From assembly GCA_003023565.1 (NCBI GenBank), contig PXSA01000011.1, positions 26,508 to 90,507 on the forward strand: a stretch of DNA of 64,000 nt, in the 5' to 3' direction. Every line of letters begins with the position of its first letter. The stretch's first letter is position 1. Shown here piece after piece: positions 43,125-51,830 of this stretch. This stretch comes from Halobacteriales archaeon QS_9_68_17 (GTDB lineage Archaea > Halobacteriota > Halobacteria > Halobacteriales > Natronoarchaeaceae). The notes below the pieces were generated by a model that made no database searches, was not told the origin of the DNA, and saw nothing but the letters and a program-made list of their open reading frames with translations. Both the position numbers and the translations under genes were made by a program.

Positions 43125-43645
43125 CGGGTATCACCGGAGTCGGGTGCGTCGTTGATCACGTCGCGGGCCACTTGTCGTTCATTCGAGTCCCCTCTACGTA
43201 AACCCTTCCAAACCCGCGAAGACCGGACGACGGCGCGGACGGCGTCGCGGCGGTCCGCCGGGGGAACCCCCTCGTCCTGTAGCTCCTCGCGGAGGTCGGC
43301 GGTCAGTTCCGCCATCCCGCCGGCGCCGGCTATCTCGGCCTCGATCGACTCCCGGAGGTGCTTGCTCAGGGCCGGACTCGCCCCGCCGGTCGCCACGGCG
43401 GCGACGACGGGGTCGTCCCGGACCGTCGCGGGGGGGTCGAACCGGTCGACCCACTCCGCGATGTCGTCCGGCGTCGGCGACGCCCGGACCCGCTCGCTGT
43501 CGCCGAAGTCGGCGTCGCCGAAGTCGGGACTGACGACGACCACGCGCGCCTCGCGGGCGAACCGGCGCGCCTTCCGCGCGCCGACGCGGCCGCCGCCGAA
43601 CACCAGCACCGTCGCGCCGGTGAAGTCGTGGAGTAGCGGGATCAT
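43121..43645 (-). CDS. Precorrin-2 dehydrogenase / siroheme synthase N-domain, internally shortened
   Basis: The protein has 174 residues; relatives have about 200-220. The NAD-binding start PLLHDFTGATVLVFGGGRVG is normal, as are ATVRDDPVVAAVATGGASPA and ALSKHLRESIEAEI. Between WVDRFDP and PATVRDD the usual block with the second half of the Rossmann fold (AATxDxxxN and NRxD-type motifs) is missing, about 40 residues, in frame. The junction lies in a run of seven C. The enzyme should be impaired, although the operon ahbAB-sirC-hemA is otherwise whole. Confidence 0.75.
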   Translation of the reverse strand: MIPLLHDFTGATVLVFGGGRVGARKARRFAREARVVVVSPDFGDADFGDSERVRASPTPDDIAEWVDRFDPPATVRDDPVVAAVATGGASPALSKHLRESIEAEIAGAGGMAELTADLREELQDEGVPPADRRDAVRAVVRSSRVWKGLRRGDSNERQVARDVINDAPDSGDTR

Positions 43646-43649
43646 GCTG

Positions 43650-44759
43650 TCACTCCGCGGTGTTCGCCGTCGCGCGCTCCTCGATCCGGATCCCCGTCTT
43701 CTTGAGGATGCGCGTCGAGAACAGCGTGTCCCAGTCGTCGTCGCCCACGCCGTCGGACCCCGTCCGACGAGCCGAGGAAGGCTCCTCGTCGACGTCCCAG
43801 AACTCGGCCATGCGCTCGCGCACCTGCTCGATGCGGCGCTCGCTCTCCGCCTCGCTCCGGCCGTGGGTCATCGCGAAGAAGTTGTACGGCCAGACGCCCT
43901 CGTGGCGCGGTCGCCGGTAGCAGTGCGTGACGAACGGGAGCGCCGCTATCTCGGGACCCACCTCGTCGACGACCTCGTCCGGCACGTCCCAGACGGTCAT
44001 CCCGTTCTCCGTGTACCCCAGCGCGTAGTGGGTCGGGATGACGCCGATCCGGCGGATCTTCCCCTCCGCGTCGAAGCGCTTGACCGTCTCCAGCACCCAG
44101 TCGACGTCCGCGTCCAGCGCGTCCGCGACGTCACGGTACGGCGTCGCGGAAACGGGCAGACCGTCCTGTATCTCGACCACGAGATCGCGCTCCGCGGGCG
44201 TCAGCGTCCCCGATCCGGTCGGCGTCACCGTCGGGCCGAGACCGGTGAGGTCGACGTCGCCGTCGGGGATCGGCCCGTCGACGTAGAACTTCGCCTCGAC
44301 CCGGAACTCCCGCTGTTTCGGCAGGTTGTACGTCTCCTGTCCGGTCTCGGCCTCGACCTCGGCGAGCACCTCGTCGACGCGACCTTCGTCGGCAACCGAG
44401 ACGACGAACCACATGTTCAGGTGCGGGTGCTCGCGCTCGTAGTTGTGCGCCACCTCGCGGTGACCGTTCACCGTCTCCGCGACTTCCTCGAAGCGGTCCT
44501 CGGGCGCGTGCATCGCGACCAGCGTCGCCGTCCCGCCGATCTCCTGGGCGTTGATCAGCGGGCCGAACCGCGTCAGCACGCCGTCGTCGTCCAGCCGGCG
44601 GACCCGCTTCAGCAGCCCGTCGGCGTCCACGCCGATCCCCCGCTCCCGCAGCGCCGCGGCCGCCGGTTCGAAGGGGTCCCGGACGACGGGGAACCCGCCC
44701 TGAAAGGCGTTGACGACGGCGCGGTCCCGCTCGTCCAGATCGAGGTCCGTCTCGTTCAT
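43650..44759 (-). CDS. Fused siroheme decarboxylase AhbA-AhbB
   Basis: The protein has 369 residues: two Lrp/AsnC-like halves, each a winged helix plus a ferredoxin-like domain. The first half has LDERDRAVVNAFQGGFPVVR and NYEREHPHLNMWFVVS, and the second has LTPAERDLVVEIQDGLPVSA and FVTHCYRRPRHEGVWPYNFF. These are the siroheme decarboxylase signatures, with the His/Arg residues that hold the substrate. It turns siroheme into didecarboxysiroheme on the alternative haem pathway used by archaea. It heads the sirC and hemA operon (4-base gap to sirC). Confidence 0.85.
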   Translation of the reverse strand: MNETDLDLDERDRAVVNAFQGGFPVVRDPFEPAAAALRERGIGVDADGLLKRVRRLDDDGVLTRFGPLINAQEIGGTATLVAMHAPEDRFEEVAETVNGHREVAHNYEREHPHLNMWFVVSVADEGRVDEVLAEVEAETGQETYNLPKQREFRVEAKFYVDGPIPDGDVDLTGLGPTVTPTGSGTLTPAERDLVVEIQDGLPVSATPYRDVADALDADVDWVLETVKRFDAEGKIRRIGVIPTHYALGYTENGMTVWDVPDEVVDEVGPEIAALPFVTHCYRRPRHEGVWPYNFFAMTHGRSEAESERRIEQVRERMAEFWDVDEEPSSARRTGSDGVGDDDWDTLFSTRILKKTGIRIEERATANTAE

Positions 44760-44847
44760 GGTCGGCACTCGGGACTGAGAGCGTATAAGCGATGCGAGGC
44801 GGGCCGGCGCGCCGGTTCGCGGAGCCGTCGAGCGGGGAGACGAAGCA

Positions 44848-45246
44848 TCAGTCCCCGCGGACGCCCGTCACGTCGAAGCCCTCCTCGCGGATGTCGTCGA
44901 GGATGGCCTCGTGGTCGGCGCTCGCCTCGTAGTAGAAGACGACGTCGTAGGTCCCCTCGCGGAGCAGTTGTTGGCACTCCCAGACGAACTCGTCGCCATC
45001 GAGGGTGAGGCCCTGATGCTGGTTCGACGCGTACTCGGGGTCGTCGGAGCCGGAGTAGACGTACGTCTCCTCGTCGGTAGCGTGCTCGGCGATGGTTTCG
45101 CCGACGTCGATGGTCGCCTGCGTCATCGCGATGTCGTCCTGCGACTCGATGCCCGTGTGGACGACCGCGCCGTTGAGTTCGATCTCGCCGGGTTCGAGCA
45201 ACTGCTTCGTCCGCCGGTACAGGTCGTCGTCGAGCGTGTCGCTCAT
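44848..45246 (-). CDS. DUF5778-family protein
   Basis: The protein has 132 residues. It contains LEPGEIELNGAVVHTGIESQ, VGETIAEHATDEETYVYSG and NQHQGLTLDGDEFVWECQQL, the pattern of the haloarchaeal family DUF5778. No catalytic motif is known. The start at 45246 is preferred over a longer non-conserved extension. Confidence 0.7.
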   Translation of the reverse strand: MSDTLDDDLYRRTKQLLEPGEIELNGAVVHTGIESQDDIAMTQATIDVGETIAEHATDEETYVYSGSDDPEYASNQHQGLTLDGDEFVWECQQLLREGTYDVVFYYEASADHEAILDDIREEGFDVTGVRGD

Positions 45247-45479
45247 TGCCGGGACGGACGTGTCGCGGTCCCTTATGATACTCGTTTCGTCGCCGACGCC
45301 GACCGACGGGACCGTCGCTGGCGGACGTGAAAAAACGAAGAAACGATGCACGGGCGGACTGCAGAGGGGTTGCCCCCAGAGATGCGCGTCACCGCACAGC
45401 CCGACAGCGCCCGGATGCGAGTGGGCTTGCATACACCGACCGAACTCCCGTGTAGGGCGCTCAGCCGAGTATGCCCGGT
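45247..45479. other. Gap between DUF5778 and the cold shock gene
   Basis: No gene is supported. Part of 45360-45440 can form local GC-rich pairings (for example GGGGTTGCCCCC), but I see no tRNA-like fold. Confidence 0.3.
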
Positions 45480-45674
45480 TTACAGACGCTCGAGGTTCGT
45501 CGCGCGCGGGCCTTTGTCGGCCTGCTCGATGTCGAACTCGACTTCCTGACCTTCCTCCAGGTCAGGACCGCCGACGTCCTCCATGTGGAAGAACACGTCT
45601 TCCTCGGAGTCGTCGCTGTCAATGAAACCGTAACCGCCCGTGTCGTTGAAGAAGTCGACCGTACCTTTCGCCAT
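45480..45674 (-). CDS. cspA: Cold shock domain protein
   Basis: The protein has 64 residues. The RNA-binding motifs are GGYGFIDS (RNP1, about 13-20) and DVFFHM (RNP2, about 26-31) in a single OB-fold with an acidic surface. Such proteins melt RNA structure. A TATA-like CTTATAT on the minus strand lies near 45702-45708. Confidence 0.95.
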   Translation of the reverse strand: MAKGTVDFFNDTGGYGFIDSDDSEEDVFFHMEDVGGPDLEEGQEVEFDIEQADKGPRATNLERL

Positions 45675-45801
45675 TGCAACTCACCGGAAACGGTCCACCC
45701 ATATAAGCGATGCGACTCGCCCCCATCAGAGCGGCCGGGGGAGAGTGTGAACCCCACACACAAAAGACACATATCCGGTCCCGGTGATGCATCACACGAG
45801 A

Positions 45802-46749
45802 ATGCTGTCCCGCCTCCGCGAGCAGACCCGTGCCGCGTACGAGCGCCTCCTCGAACGCGAGATATCGGGAACCCCCAGCCACGTCGCCGTTATTCAGGAC
45901 GGGAACCGCCGTTACGCACGCGAGCGCGGCGCGGAGAAACACGACGGCCACCGCGAGGGCGCGGAGACGACCGAACAGGTCCTCAACTGGTGTCGCGAAC
46001 TGGAGATAGACGAACTGACGGTGTACGCCTTCTCCACGGAGAACTTCAAGCGGCCGGAGGAGGAACGCGAGAACCTGTTCGACCTCCTGGAGGAGAAACT
46101 GTACGAGTTCGCCGACGCGGACCCGGTCCACGACGGCGAGGTGTGCATCCGGGCGCTCGGCGACGTCGACCGCCTGCCGGAGCGCATACAGGAGGCCGTC
46201 GACTACGCGGAGCAGCGCACGCACGGGTACGACCGGTTCGTCCTCAACATCGCGCTGGCGTACGGCGGCCGCGCGGAACTGCTGTCGGCCGCCCGGAGCG
46301 TCGCCCGCGACGTCGACGCAGACGAGATAGGTCCCGCCGACATCGACGTCGAGACGTTCGAGGCGCGCCTCTACGACCGGCCAGTGCGCGACGTGGACCT
46401 GATCATCCGGACCGGCGGCGACGAACGAACGAGCAACTTCCTCCCGTGGCACGCCAACGGCAACGAGGCCGCCGTCTTCTTCTGTGCGCCCTACTGGCCG
46501 GAGTTCTCCCGGGTGGACTTCCTGCGGGGGATCCGCACGTACGAACACCGCGAGCGCTCGTGGCGGCGCACCCGCGCCCGTCGCGGCCTCGCGCTGCTGC
46601 GGGCGCTCGGGGGCGTCGAACTCGACGAGGCGAAGTCTGTCGTCCGCCGGTTCCGGGACTCGCTTCCGAGCGGCGAGCGGTCGACCGCCGACGAGGTGAC
46701 CGCCGAGGACCTGCCGCCCGCGGACGAGGAGCCGAATCCGGCGGACTGA
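45802..46749 (+). CDS. uppS: cis-Prenyltransferase (undecaprenyl/dolichyl diphosphate synthase), catalytic-type subunit
   Basis: The protein has 315 residues from the ATG at 45802 (ATG 45787 and GTG 45784 are also in frame). The catalytic motif VAVIQDGNRRYARERG gives Asp33, and FSTENFKRPEEE, LAYGGRAEL and DLIIRTGGDERTSNFLPW are the other conserved regions. It extends isoprenoid chains for lipid-linked sugar carriers. The C-terminal RxG motif of homodimeric enzymes is replaced by RSWRR, and a long extra tail follows. The neighbouring homologue at 46855-47463 has the RxG motif but not the Asp, suggesting a heteromer. Confidence 0.9.
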   Translation: MLSRLREQTRAAYERLLEREISGTPSHVAVIQDGNRRYARERGAEKHDGHREGAETTEQVLNWCRELEIDELTVYAFSTENFKRPEEERENLFDLLEEKLYEFADADPVHDGEVCIRALGDVDRLPERIQEAVDYAEQRTHGYDRFVLNIALAYGGRAELLSAARSVARDVDADEIGPADIDVETFEARLYDRPVRDVDLIIRTGGDERTSNFLPWHANGNEAAVFFCAPYWPEFSRVDFLRGIRTYEHRERSWRRTRARRGLALLRALGGVELDEAKSVVRRFRDSLPSGERSTADEVTAEDLPPADEEPNPAD

Positions 46750-46795
46750 GCGCTCCCGTCGGTCCGTATCGCTCCCGCTGCGACGGCGGGCGACG

Positions 46796-46871
46796 GAGGT
46801 TCGTGCTACCGCCCGAACCGCCGTCACTTCGCTTCGCTCGTGACGAGGTTCGTGCTATCGCCCGAACCGCC
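46796..46871. repeat. Tandem 27-base repeat around the 3' end of the second cis-prenyltransferase gene
   Basis: GAGGTTCGTGCTACCGCCCG (46796 on) recurs at 46845 with one mismatch over 27 bases, period 49. The second copy contains the stop codon and last codons (RRFGR) of the minus-strand gene. A hairpin-forming GTCAC-N12-GTGAC separates the copies. This looks like a small duplication of the gene end. Confidence 0.6.
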
Positions 46872-47463
46872 TGTTCCGCCTGCCGTACTCCCGGAGCGCC
46901 CGCAGGTAGTCCCGCTTCCGGAAGTCCCGCCAGTTCACGTCGGTGAAGTAGAGTTCCGAGTAGACCGACTGCCAGATCATGAAATCGGAGAGCCGCTCGG
47001 CCCCCGTCTTGATCACGAGGTCCGGTTCCTTGGGGAAGACGAGGTGCTCCTCGATGTCGTCGGCGTCGATCGCATCGGGTTCCACGTCGCCGTCCCGGAC
47101 CGCCGTCGCGAGGGTGCGGACGGCGGCGGTGAACTCGTGTTTGCCGCCGAGACCGATGTTCACCTGGATCGGCGCGTCGGCAGGGAGGTCGTCGTCGGGG
47201 GTGCGGACGGCGATCGGTCGGGGACCGTCGATGTCGTCGAACTGGCGTTCCAGCGTCGGGACGGCGGCCTCGTCGAGGACGCTCACGGAGACGGTGACGC
47301 GGTCGGCACCGTACTCGAACGCCCAGTCGAACGCGTCCTGGAGCGTGTCGTACGCGCCCTGCTCCAGCAGGTCGCGTTCCGTGATAATGACCGCGACGTG
47401 GTCGGGCCGTTCGTCGTCCTCGTAGCGCAAGCGAGCGGCGAGGTACCGGTCGTACAGACCCAC
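46855..47463 (-). CDS. cis-Prenyltransferase homologue lacking the catalytic Asp (NgBR/Nus1-like subunit)
   Basis: The protein has 202 residues from a GTG at 47463. The fold follows UppS, including DLVIKTGAERLSDFMIWQSV and YSELYF. However, the catalytic DGNRR motif is replaced (VAVIITERDLLEQ), so it cannot carry the essential Asp. Its last residues NRRFGR hold the RxG motif needed for activity in cis-prenyltransferases. This is the division of labour seen in heteromeric enzymes of eukaryotes and Methanosarcina. It is convergent with the catalytic homologue and divergent from the DUF92 gene. Confidence 0.75.
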   Translation of the reverse strand: MGLYDRYLAARLRYEDDERPDHVAVIITERDLLEQGAYDTLQDAFDWAFEYGADRVTVSVSVLDEAAVPTLERQFDDIDGPRPIAVRTPDDDLPADAPIQVNIGLGGKHEFTAAVRTLATAVRDGDVEPDAIDADDIEEHLVFPKEPDLVIKTGAERLSDFMIWQSVYSELYFTDVNWRDFRKRDYLRALREYGRRNRRFGR

Positions 47464-47566
47464 GCGAAGCCGTTGTCCGCGGCGTAGCCTAAAGGCCACG
47501 GGTTCGCACCGGCGGCCGGAGGCTTCGGGAAGGTTAAGTGACCGACCTACGAACGGACGCGGTAGC

Positions 47567-48910
47567 GTGACATCGACTGTGCGGCGAGCAGGGGCGTACG
47601 CGGGCGTCGGCAGCCTCGCGCTGGTCGCCCCCCTGCTCGGGTGGGCGGCCGCCCTCCCGTTCGCCGTCGTCGCGGGCATCGCGGCGTTCGTCGTCGACGA
47701 CGGAGCGCTGTTCGAACTGTTCGCCCGACCGGGCGACTGGGAGGAGCGGCGACTGCACGGCCTGGTCGGTTTCGCGCTCGCCGCGACCGGTCTGGGCCTG
47801 CTGTCGACGGTCAGGGCGATGCCCACCCTCGCCTTCGTCGGTGCCGTGTTGGCGCTGACGTACGGCAACCTCGCGGCGCAACTGGCCCGCTGGCGACGAC
47901 CCGAACCGATCGTCGGGGCCGCGGGCTTCACGGTCGGCGGCGCGGTCGGCGGCGCGGTCGGGATCCTCGGTGCCGCGAGGCTGGCCGGCGAGTCGACGCC
48001 GTCGGTCCCGCTCGTCGTCTTTCTCGCGGTCAGCGGCGCGTTGCTCGGGGCACTGCTCCGCTCCGTGCTCTTCGAGCGCGACGACCCGCTGGTGTTGCTC
48101 TCGGTCGGTCTCCTGCTGTGGTTCCTCTGGGGGCTCACCGACCCGATGACGGCGGCGCAGATGGGCGTCGCCCTCGCGGTGACGCTGGCGGTCGGCTACG
48201 CCTCCTACGCCCTCGACACCGCTTCCGTGTCGGGCGTACTCTCCGGCGTGTTCCTCTGCCTGCTCACCGTCGTGCTGGGTGGTATCGGCTGGTTCGCCGT
48301 CATCATCGCCTTCTTCGGCATCGGCGGCCTCTCGACGAAGTTCCGTTACGACGAGAAGGAGAAACGCGGCGTCGCCGAGGAGAACGAGGGCGCTCGCGGG
48401 AGCGCGAACGTCTTCAGCAACGCGGCGGTGGCGCTCGTGGCCGTTCTCGCCTACGCCGCCGCCCCAATAGAACTCCCGACGGGCGACGGCGTCCGCGTCT
48501 CCGGCGCGCTGTTCCTGTACGCCTTCGCCGGGTCCATCTCGACGGCGATGAGCGACACCCTCTCCAGCGAGATCGGCGGCGTGTTCGACCGCCCGCGCCT
48601 CATCACGACGCTCAAGCCAGTCGAACCCGGCACCGACGGCGGCGTCACCTGGCAGGGCGAACTCGCCGGCGTCCTCGGAGCGGGGATCGTCGCGCTCATC
48701 GCGGTCGCCCTGTTCGATTCGGTCGGCTCCGCGGGCGGCGGCGTCATCCTCGCCGCGGGCGTCGCGGGGATGACCGTCGACAGCCTGCTCGGTGCGACGG
48801 TCGAGGGCGGTCGCCTCGGCAACCAGAGCGTCAACTTCCTCGCGACGCTGTCGGGGGCCGTCGTCGGCGCGGGACTGTCCGTGGCCGTCGGCCTTCCCGT
48901 GGTCGCGTGA
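47567..48910 (+). CDS. DUF92-family integral membrane protein
   Basis: The protein has 447 residues with about 11-12 hydrophobic segments. The C-terminal two thirds (about 225-447) is the DUF92 core with GGLSTKFRYDEKEKRGVAEE, GSANVFSNAAVA and SDTLSSEIGGVF. Plant VTE6 of this family is a phytyl-phosphate kinase, so an isoprenoid-phosphate role is plausible, and it sits next to two cis-prenyltransferase genes. The N-terminal part adds extra membrane helices. Its stop overlaps the GTG start of the GNAT gene (GTGA). Confidence 0.8.
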   Translation: MTSTVRRAGAYAGVGSLALVAPLLGWAAALPFAVVAGIAAFVVDDGALFELFARPGDWEERRLHGLVGFALAATGLGLLSTVRAMPTLAFVGAVLALTYGNLAAQLARWRRPEPIVGAAGFTVGGAVGGAVGILGAARLAGESTPSVPLVVFLAVSGALLGALLRSVLFERDDPLVLLSVGLLLWFLWGLTDPMTAAQMGVALAVTLAVGYASYALDTASVSGVLSGVFLCLLTVVLGGIGWFAVIIAFFGIGGLSTKFRYDEKEKRGVAEENEGARGSANVFSNAAVALVAVLAYAAAPIELPTGDGVRVSGALFLYAFAGSISTAMSDTLSSEIGGVFDRPRLITTLKPVEPGTDGGVTWQGELAGVLGAGIVALIAVALFDSVGSAGGGVILAAGVAGMTVDSLLGATVEGGRLGNQSVNFLATLSGAVVGAGLSVAVGLPVVA

Positions 48911-49341
48911 TCCGAGCCGCCACCCCTGCCGACCTGCCCGCGCTCCGCGCTCTCCAGTCGCTCCTGCCTGAAACCGCCCCGAAGCTACTGGTGACGGCTA
49001 TCGACGGACCGGGGATCGTTTCGGTGTCCGTCGACGGAACGACCGTCGGCGGTGACGGGCTTCCGGTCGGCTACGTCCTCGTGACGACGAGCCCCGAGAC
49101 GGCCCACGTCGCGGAGATCGTCGTCGCTTCGGACCACCGGCGGGAGGGGCGAGCGCGCCGACTGCTGGCCGCGGCGCTCGCTCGGCTTCGGAAGACCGAC
49201 GCGACGCGGGTCGAACTGGCGGTCGAACCGGACAACGACGCGGCACGACGGCTGTACGGGTCGCTCGGCTTCGAGGACGTTCGACGGGAAGAGGAGTACT
49301 ACGGGGACGAACCGGCCGTACTGATGGCGCGCCCGCCGTAG
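48907..49341 (+). CDS. GNAT-family N-acetyltransferase
   Basis: The protein has 144 residues. It starts IRAATPADLPALRALQSLLP and carries the acetyl-CoA loop EIVVASDHRREGRARRLLAA (a R/Q-xx-G-x-G/A variant, here REGRAR) and the C-terminal NDAARRLYGSLGFEDV typical of RimI-like enzymes. The target protein or amine is unknown. It is translationally coupled to the DUF92 gene. Confidence 0.85.
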   Translation: MIRAATPADLPALRALQSLLPETAPKLLVTAIDGPGIVSVSVDGTTVGGDGLPVGYVLVTTSPETAHVAEIVVASDHRREGRARRLLAAALARLRKTDATRVELAVEPDNDAARRLYGSLGFEDVRREEEYYGDEPAVLMARPP

Positions 49342-49377
49342 CCCGACGCGTCCGCCGCGTCGAGCGTCCGGCGTCGC

Positions 49378-50775
49378 TTACTGGAGCGCGATGTCGTCCG
49401 CCGCGTGGACGCGGACGCTCGTCGGGCGCTTCGTGAACGCGCCGAGGTCGGCGGCGACGATCCGCTCGACGCCGCTGTCGGCCGCCACGTCGGCGAGGCG
49501 CTGGGCCGCCGTCCCGTCGAGGACGACGACGGCCGGGGCCGGGTCGGCGTCGTCGACGGCGTCGCCCGCCTCCTCGGCCGGCGCTTCCGACAGCGTCTCC
49601 GCGTCGGCGTCGAGCAGGCGGGCGACGCCGCGGTTCGCACCGATCACGTCCGCGACGTGGTCGCGGAGCGTCGCCGGCCCGGCGTCGGCATCGTCCTCGT
49701 CGGCAGAGTCGGCCTGCTCGTCGTCGCTCTCGGCGTCCGGCGTGGACGCCGTGACGGCCTCGGCGGCCTCCGCGGCACCGCGGCGGAGCGGTTCGGCACC
49801 GTCGACCCCGGCCGCGTCCGCGCCGTCACCGGTACCGGGCGTGGACGGCGACTCGGGCGTCGGGGGCGAAGCGGCCTCGGTCTCCGCGTCGGCGGGCGGT
49901 GAGGGGGACTGACTCCCGTCCGTAGCGAGGGCTTCCGCCGCGTCGGCGGGGTCGTCCTCCGGGTCGGCGCGTTCCGCCACCGACTCGTACGGCGTCTTCT
50001 CGCGGAGCACGGCGAACACCTCCTCGCGGGTGAGGTCCTCGACGGACGTGCCGTCCGGCGCGAACGCGACGTAGTCGATGTCGCCGACCTGCGCGAGTTC
50101 GCGGAGGATGAGGTGGCCACCGCGGTCGCCGTCGAGGAAGGCCGTCACCGTCCGGTCGGCGGTGAGGTCGGCGACCGCCTCGGGGACGTTCGTCCCGTCG
50201 ACGGCGACGGCGTTTTTCACGCCGTACTCCAGCAGCGTGAGCACGTCCGCTCGCCCCTCGACGACGACGACGGCGTCGCTGTCGACGACGCGCGGCCCGG
50301 CGGGCTGTCCCTCGTACTCGGTGATGTCGGCGACGCGGACGCTCTGGCGGACCTGCTCCAAGATCTCCTCGCTGGTCATCGCCCCCTCGCCGAACGCGTC
50401 GTGCAGGAGCTCCTGCGCGCGCTCGACGACGCGGCGGCGCTTCGCCGCGCGGACGTCCTCGATGTCTCTGATCTCGAGTTCGGCCCGGCAGGGGCCGATG
50501 CGGTCGAGCGTCTCCAGCGCGGCCGCGAGGGTCGCCGTCGCCACCTTGTCGATGCTGGTGGCGATGGTGACCGACCCGACCGACTGGCCGCCGTTGCTCT
50601 CTATCTCGACTTCGATCCGCCCGACCTTCGAGGACTGCTGTAGGTCCCGCAGGTCGAGCTCGTCGCCGAGGAGTCCTTCCGTCTGGCCGTAGATAGCACC
50701 CACGACGTCACTCCGCTCTACCACCCCGTCGGCGGAGATATCGGCGTGAATGAGGTATTTCGATGTATCCTCCAT
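49378..50775 (-). CDS. dnaG: Archaeal DnaG primase-like protein
   Basis: The protein has 465 residues. It starts with the archaeal N-domain (TSKYLIHADISADGVVERSD). The TOPRIM domain (about 170-255) has VVVVEGRADVLTLLEYG with the catalytic Glu and FLDGDRGGHLILREL with the DxD. A long acidic, disordered insert (about 280-400) precedes the conserved C-terminal block VERIVAADLGAFTKRP. In archaea it is linked to the RNA exosome and possibly to priming. The insert is a halophile feature. It is single and convergent with the GNAT gene. Confidence 0.9.
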   Translation of the reverse strand: MEDTSKYLIHADISADGVVERSDVVGAIYGQTEGLLGDELDLRDLQQSSKVGRIEVEIESNGGQSVGSVTIATSIDKVATATLAAALETLDRIGPCRAELEIRDIEDVRAAKRRRVVERAQELLHDAFGEGAMTSEEILEQVRQSVRVADITEYEGQPAGPRVVDSDAVVVVEGRADVLTLLEYGVKNAVAVDGTNVPEAVADLTADRTVTAFLDGDRGGHLILRELAQVGDIDYVAFAPDGTSVEDLTREEVFAVLREKTPYESVAERADPEDDPADAAEALATDGSQSPSPPADAETEAASPPTPESPSTPGTGDGADAAGVDGAEPLRRGAAEAAEAVTASTPDAESDDEQADSADEDDADAGPATLRDHVADVIGANRGVARLLDADAETLSEAPAEEAGDAVDDADPAPAVVVLDGTAAQRLADVAADSGVERIVAADLGAFTKRPTSVRVHAADDIALQ

Positions 50776-50973
50776 TGGTGATCTGCCCGGGATCCGGGCT
50801 GGATTGTGATGCCATGTGCATCCATGGACTATATATAAATCGCGGGCGATCCCTCAAATACCTGTCGTCGGTGAGAGGAAGGTGACGGCCCGGGCGTCAG
50901 CGCGCGGGCGTTCGACCGCGTCGGACCTGTCGGAGGGCGGGGCTATCCCGGTGTTTGCTCCGGACCGGCGGGG

Positions 50974-51693
50974 CTACCGGAGGGCGTCGAGCGCCGCCGC
51001 GCCGTCGGGGACCGAGGCCAGCGGGTCCGATGGCTCGTCGTGTTCGTAGACCAGCCACTCCGCGCCCGCGTCGCGCGCCGCGTCGGCGCACGCCTCCGCG
51101 TCGAGGTCGCCCTCGCCGAGTTCGACCGGTCGGCCGGCGTCGGCGTCGACGTCTTTGACGTGGACGAGCGGCACGTCGTCGAGTCGCCCGAGCAGGGCGG
51201 CGGGGTCCTCGCCGGCGGCGAGCGCCCATCCGACGTCGAGTTCCAGCGAGACGGTGTCGCCGACCGCCGCCGCGAACAGTTCGAAACCGGTCGTGTCGCC
51301 GAGGTCGGTGAACTCGTGGTCGTGGTTGTGGTAGGCCAGTCGGAAGCCGCGGTCCGCAACCGCGTCGCCGACGGCCGTGAGGCGGTCCGCCGCGCTCTCG
51401 ACGGCCGAGCGCGACTCGAAGTTCGACTCGTCGAGGGAGGGGACCACGACGGTCGAACAGTCGGCGTCGTCGCAGTCTTCGAGAACCGACCCGCGTCGGT
51501 CCTCCAGTTCGTCGACGGCGACGTGGGCCGCCGCCGCGCCGAGACCGGTCCGGTCGAAGGCGTCGACCGTCGCGGCGTCCGGCGCGCCGGCGAACTCCAC
51601 GCCGTCGAACGAAGTCTCCGCGACCCGCGAGAGCAGTTCGTTCGGCGTCTCGTCCACGTCCCGGAGCGTGTACAGCTGAATGGCGGTGTTCAT
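50974..51693 (-). CDS. Sugar phosphate isomerase/epimerase-type TIM barrel protein
   Basis: The protein has 239 residues of the AP-endonuclease-2-like TIM barrel. AIQLYTLRDVDETPNELLSR, DGVEFAGAP, YHNHDHEF (metal-binding His, about 120) and SLELDVGWALAAG carry the expected metal ligands, and LVHVKDVDADAG and VYEHDEPSDPL complete the ring. Members isomerise or dehydrate sugars such as inosose. The substrate is unknown, and no sugar operon is next to it. Confidence 0.8.
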   Translation of the reverse strand: MNTAIQLYTLRDVDETPNELLSRVAETSFDGVEFAGAPDAATVDAFDRTGLGAAAAHVAVDELEDRRGSVLEDCDDADCSTVVVPSLDESNFESRSAVESAADRLTAVGDAVADRGFRLAYHNHDHEFTDLGDTTGFELFAAAVGDTVSLELDVGWALAAGEDPAALLGRLDDVPLVHVKDVDADAGRPVELGEGDLDAEACADAARDAGAEWLVYEHDEPSDPLASVPDGAAALDALR

Positions 51694-51830
51694 GCACTGT
51701 CCGTGAACCCCGACGCGCAGATAAATTCCCGGGCGTCGCCGACGCCGGGAAAGTTGAAGACGATTGTTCTTCAGAACCCTCGACCGAACAGCAAGAATTT
51801 TCCGTGCCGGGTTCCGAGCGAGCGATAACC

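Noticed and set aside
41616..45008. Very long plus-strand open frame of about 1130 codons
   Set aside because: It is antisense to hemA, sirC and the ahb gene, which have strong family motifs. High GC creates long shadow frames.
45360..45440. Possible tRNA or structured RNA between DUF5778 and the cold shock gene
   Set aside because: Local pairings exist, but no cloverleaf or T-loop sequence could be assembled.
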